The notes under the pieces: generated by a model
What the model was told of the DNA's origin: nothing
The model's database searches: none
Seen by the model: only the letters and a program-made list of their open reading frames with translations
Shown here: positions 61,201-64,000 of the stretch, one piece after another
How the letters are laid out: each line of letters begins with the position of its first letter
Position numbering within the stretch: the stretch's first letter is position 1
Program-made: the position numbers and the translations under genes
From: Leptodactylus fallax
Lineage: Eukaryota; Chordata; Amphibia; Anura; Leptodactylidae
Assembly: GCA_947044405.1 (NCBI GenBank)
Contig: CAMRHE010000197.1
Span: 1 to 64,000, forward strand
DNA: 64,000 nt
Reading direction: 5' to 3'

Positions 61201-64000
61201 GTCTCTTTGCCCACTAGAATTTAGCCTGCTCTGTATGAGAATGCTAAATCCTAGTGGGCTAAAGGACCAGGTCCCTTTGCCCACTACAGATAGCTAGTTT
61301 TCAGCAGAAGGACCAGGTCCCTTTGCCCACTAGAATTTAGCCTGCTCTATATGAGAATGCTAAATCCTAGTGGGCTAAAGGACCTGGTCCTTCTGTCCAC
61401 TAGCATTTAGCCTTCTCTATATGAGAATGCTAAATCCTAGTGGGCTAAAGGACCAGGTCCCTTTGCCCACTAGAGATAGCTAGTTTTCAGCAGAAGGACC
61501 AGGTCCCTTTGCCCACTACAATTTAGCCTGCTCTATATGAGAATACTAAATCCTATTGGGCTAAAGCACCAGGTCCCTTTGCCCACTACAGATAGCTAGT
61601 TTTCAGCAGAAGGACCAGGTCCCTTTGCCCACTAGAATTTAGCCTGCTCTGTATGAGAATACTAAATCCTAGTGGGCTAAAGGACCAGGTCCCTTTGCCC
61701 ACTACAGATAGCTAGTTTTCAGCAGAAGGACCAGGTCCCTTTGCCCACTAGAATTTAGCCTGCTCTATATGAGAATGCTAAATCCTAGTGGGCTAAAGGA
61801 CCTGGTCCTTCTGCCCACTAGCATTTAGCATTCTCTATATGAGAATGCTAAATCCTAGTGGGCTAAAGGACCAGGTCCCTTTGCCCACTAGAGATAGCTA
61901 GTTTTCAGCAGAAGGACCAGGTCCCTTTGCCCACTAGAATTTAGCGTGCTCTATATGAGAATGCTAAATCCTAGTGGGCTCAAGGACCAGGTCCGTTTGC
62001 CCACTACAGATAGCTAGTTTTCAGCAAAAGGACCAGGTCTTTTTGCCCAATAGAATTTAGCCTGCTCTGTATGAGAATAGTAAATCCTATTGGGCTAAAG
62101 CACCAGGTCCCTTTGCCCACTACAGATAACTAGTTTTCAGCAGAAGGACCAGGTCCCTTTGCCCACTAGAATTTAGCCTGCTCTGTATGAGAATACTAAA
62201 TCCTAGTGGGCTAAAGGACCAGGTCCCTTTGCCCACTACAGATAGCTAGTTTTCAGCAGAAGGACCAGGTCCCTTTGCCCACTAGAATTTAGCCTGCTCT
62301 ATATGAGAATGCTAAATCCTAGTGGGCTAAAGGATCTGGTCCTTCTGTCCACTAGCATTTAGCCTTCTCTATATGAGAATGCTAAATCCTAGTGGGCTAA
62401 AGGACCAGGTCCCTTTGCCCACTAGAGATAGCTAGTTTTCAGCAGAAGGACCAGGTCCCTTTGCCCACTAGAATTTAGCCTGCTCTATATGAGAATGCTA
62501 AAATGTAGTGGGCTAAAGGACCAGGTCCCTTTGCCCGCTAAGATAGCTAGTTTTCAGCAGATGGACCAGATCCCTTTGCCCACTAGAATTTAGCCTGCTC
62601 TGTAGGAGAATGCTAAATCCTAGTGGGCTAAAGGACCAGGTCCCTTTGCCCACTACAGATAGCTAGTTTTCAGCAGAAGGACCAGGTCCCTTTGCCCACT
62701 AGAATTTAGCCTGCTCTGTATGAGAATGCTAAATCCTAGTGGGCTAAAGGACCAGGTCCCTTTGCCCACTACAGATAGCTAGTTTTCAGCAGAAGGACCA
62801 GGTCCTTTTGCCCACTAGAATTTAGCCTGCTCTGTATGAGAATGCTCAATCCTAGTGGGCTAAAGGACCAGGTCCCTTTGCCCACTAGAGATAGCTAGTT
62901 TTCAGCAGAAGGACCAGGTCCCTTTGCCCACTAGAATTTAGCCTGCTCTGTATGAGAATGCTAAATCCTAGTGGGCTAAAGGACCAGGTCCCTTTGCCCA
63001 CTAGAGATAGCTAGTTTTCAGCAGAAGGACCAGGTCCCTTTGCCCACTAGAATTTAGCCTGCTCTATATGAGAATGCTAAATCCTAGTGGGCTAAAGGAC
63101 CTGGTCCTTCTGCCCACTAGCATTTAGCCTGCTCTATATGAGAATGCTAAATCCTAGTGGGCTAAAGGACCAGGTCCCTTTGCCCACTAGAGATAGCTAG
63201 TTTTCAGCAGAAGGACCAGGTCCCTTTGCCCACTACAATTTAGCCTGCTCTATATGAGAATACTAAATCCTATTGGGCTAAAGCACCAGGTCCCTTTGCC
63301 CACTACAGATAGCTAGTTTTCAGCAGAAGGACCAGGTCCCTTTGCCCACTAGAATTTAGCCTGCTCTGTATGAGAATACTAAATCCTAGTGGGCTAAAGG
63401 ACCAGGTCCCTTTGCCCACTACAGATAGCTAGTTTTCAGCAGAAGGACCAGGTCCCTTTGCCCACTAGAATTTAGCCTGCTCTATATGAGAATGCTAAAT
63501 CCTAGTGGGCTAAAGGACCTGGTCCTTCTGTCCACTAGCATTTAGCCTTCTCTATATGAGAATGCTAAATCCTAGTGGGCTAAAGGACCAGGTCCCTTTG
63601 CCCACTAGAGATAGCTAGTTTTCAGCAGAAGGACCAGGTCCCTTTGCCCACTAGAATTTAGCGTGCTCTATATGAGAATGCTAAATCCTAGTGGGCTCAA
63701 GGACCAGGTCCCTTTGCCCGCTAAGATAGCTAGTTTTCAGCAGAAGGAACAGATCCCTTTGCCCACTAGAATTTAGCCTGCTCTGTATGAGAATGCTAAA
63801 TCCTAGTGGGCTAAAGGACCAGGTCCCTTTGCCCACTACAGATAGCTAGTTTTCAGCAAAAGGACCAGGTCCCTTTGCCCACTAGAATTTAGCCTGCTCT
63901 GTATGAGAATGCTAAATCCTAGTGGGCTAAAGGACCAGGTCCCTTTGCCCACTACAGATAGCTAGTTTTCAGCAGAAGGACCAGGTCCTTTTGCCCACTA
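58273..64000 (-). repeat. 116-bp satellite array, inverted block
   Basis: This is the same satellite read on the minus strand. The plus strand here shows the reverse complements of the left-block motifs: CTTTGCCCACTA, GATAGCTAGTTTTCAGCAG, TTTAGCCTGCTC and GAGAATGCTAAATCC. The period is again 116 bp; for example, the CACTACAG motif recurs at 58986 and 59102. The block continues past the right edge of the window, so its far boundary is not visible. By eye I find none of several markers common on the left (ACATGG, GGCCAAGG, TTCAATTGGG, GCTCTTAC, CTACGATTT, or their complements). It has its own recurrent pairing: a CTATTGGGCTAAAGCACC-type variant followed about 240 bp later by a CCTGGTCCTTCTG(T/C)CCACTAGC variant, seen near 58308/58548, 61550/61800, 62090/62333 and 63262/63518. 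This suggests a separately homogenised array and not a mirror copy of the adjacent left sequence. Confidence 0.96.

Noticed and set aside
1..64000. CRISPR-like array
   Set aside because: The repeat unit is 116 bp with no unique spacers between copies; all sequence belongs to the repeat, and no cas-like gene is present.
1..64000. CENP-B box
   Set aside because: The known box needs CpG-containing TTCG and CGGG motifs, and the consensus has no CpG. TAGCGGG variants match only a short part of it.
1..64000. tRNA, 5S or other small RNA gene cluster
   Set aside because: The unit has no recognisable A or B box, no cloverleaf and no terminator T-run. The strong folding is explained by the simple two-arm palindrome.
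58261..64000. Assembly fold-back (mirror copy of one read) as the explanation of the inverted block
   Set aside because: The marker order right of the junction parallels the left side around 57.0-57.5 kb for only about 0.5 kb and then differs (for example GGGCTCAAGG near 58733 and absence of the TCTTAGCGGG counterpart). Not fully excluded; read evidence would decide.
1..64000. Telomeric repeat or simple microsatellite tract
   Set aside because: No TTAGGG-, TTTAGGG- or TTAGG-type tandem run is present. TTTAGC motifs belong to the 116-bp monomer and are not in tandem.

Overview
The whole 64-kb window is one kind of sequence: a satellite DNA array with a 116-bp monomer, repeated roughly 520-550 times with no other sequence between copies. 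I see no protein-coding gene, RNA gene, transposon or single-copy stretch. The organism is almost certainly a eukaryote, because an uninterrupted, gene-free satellite block of this size is typical of centromeric, pericentromeric, subtelomeric or sex-chromosome heterochromatin. Nothing in the window identifies the species. The 116-bp consensus has 55 G+C (47%) and no CpG, where about 6.5 would be expected from its base counts, so a genome that methylates CpG is plausible but not shown.

The monomer has two modules: A (70 bp) and B (46 bp). Both begin with almost the same 25 bp (TAGTGGGCAAAGGGACC followed by TGGTCCTT) and then diverge. About 70% of the monomer forms one large imperfect palindrome: two 38-base arms pair at 33 of 38 positions around a 5-base loop. 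A second 35-bp dyad overlaps its left arm. A variant module, A' (about 50 copies), carries a palindrome centre that looks flipped and usually follows a normal A with no B between them. Rarer arrangements include B-B pairs and A-A'-A runs.

Layout: positions 1-58,279 are in one orientation. A single orientation switch lies in a 7-bp shared ATTTAGC at 58,273-58,279, and positions 58,273-64,000 are the same satellite on the opposite strand. Rare variants act as markers of a higher-order structure in the left block. Five blocks of identical marker spacing (1,382 bp; 11 monomers plus one extra A module) start at 11,649, 15,066, 39,220, 44,893 and 47,501. Marker offsets of 3,417, 24,154, 33,244, 5,673, 2,608, 7,632 and 1,580 bp hold exactly across hundreds to thousands of bases, showing repeated segmental duplication inside the array. 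The inverted block seems to lack several of these markers and has its own pattern.

Scattered through the array are about twenty short scrambled or homopolymer-bearing interruptions. Most sit in A' modules. They are either true breakage sites or assembly and polishing errors caused by the palindromes. The first ~700 bp is unusually rich in small indels, as at an under-polished contig end. The most notable point is architectural: a satellite whose unit is itself a long hairpin, with flipped variant modules and a large orientation switch falling inside the hairpin arm.
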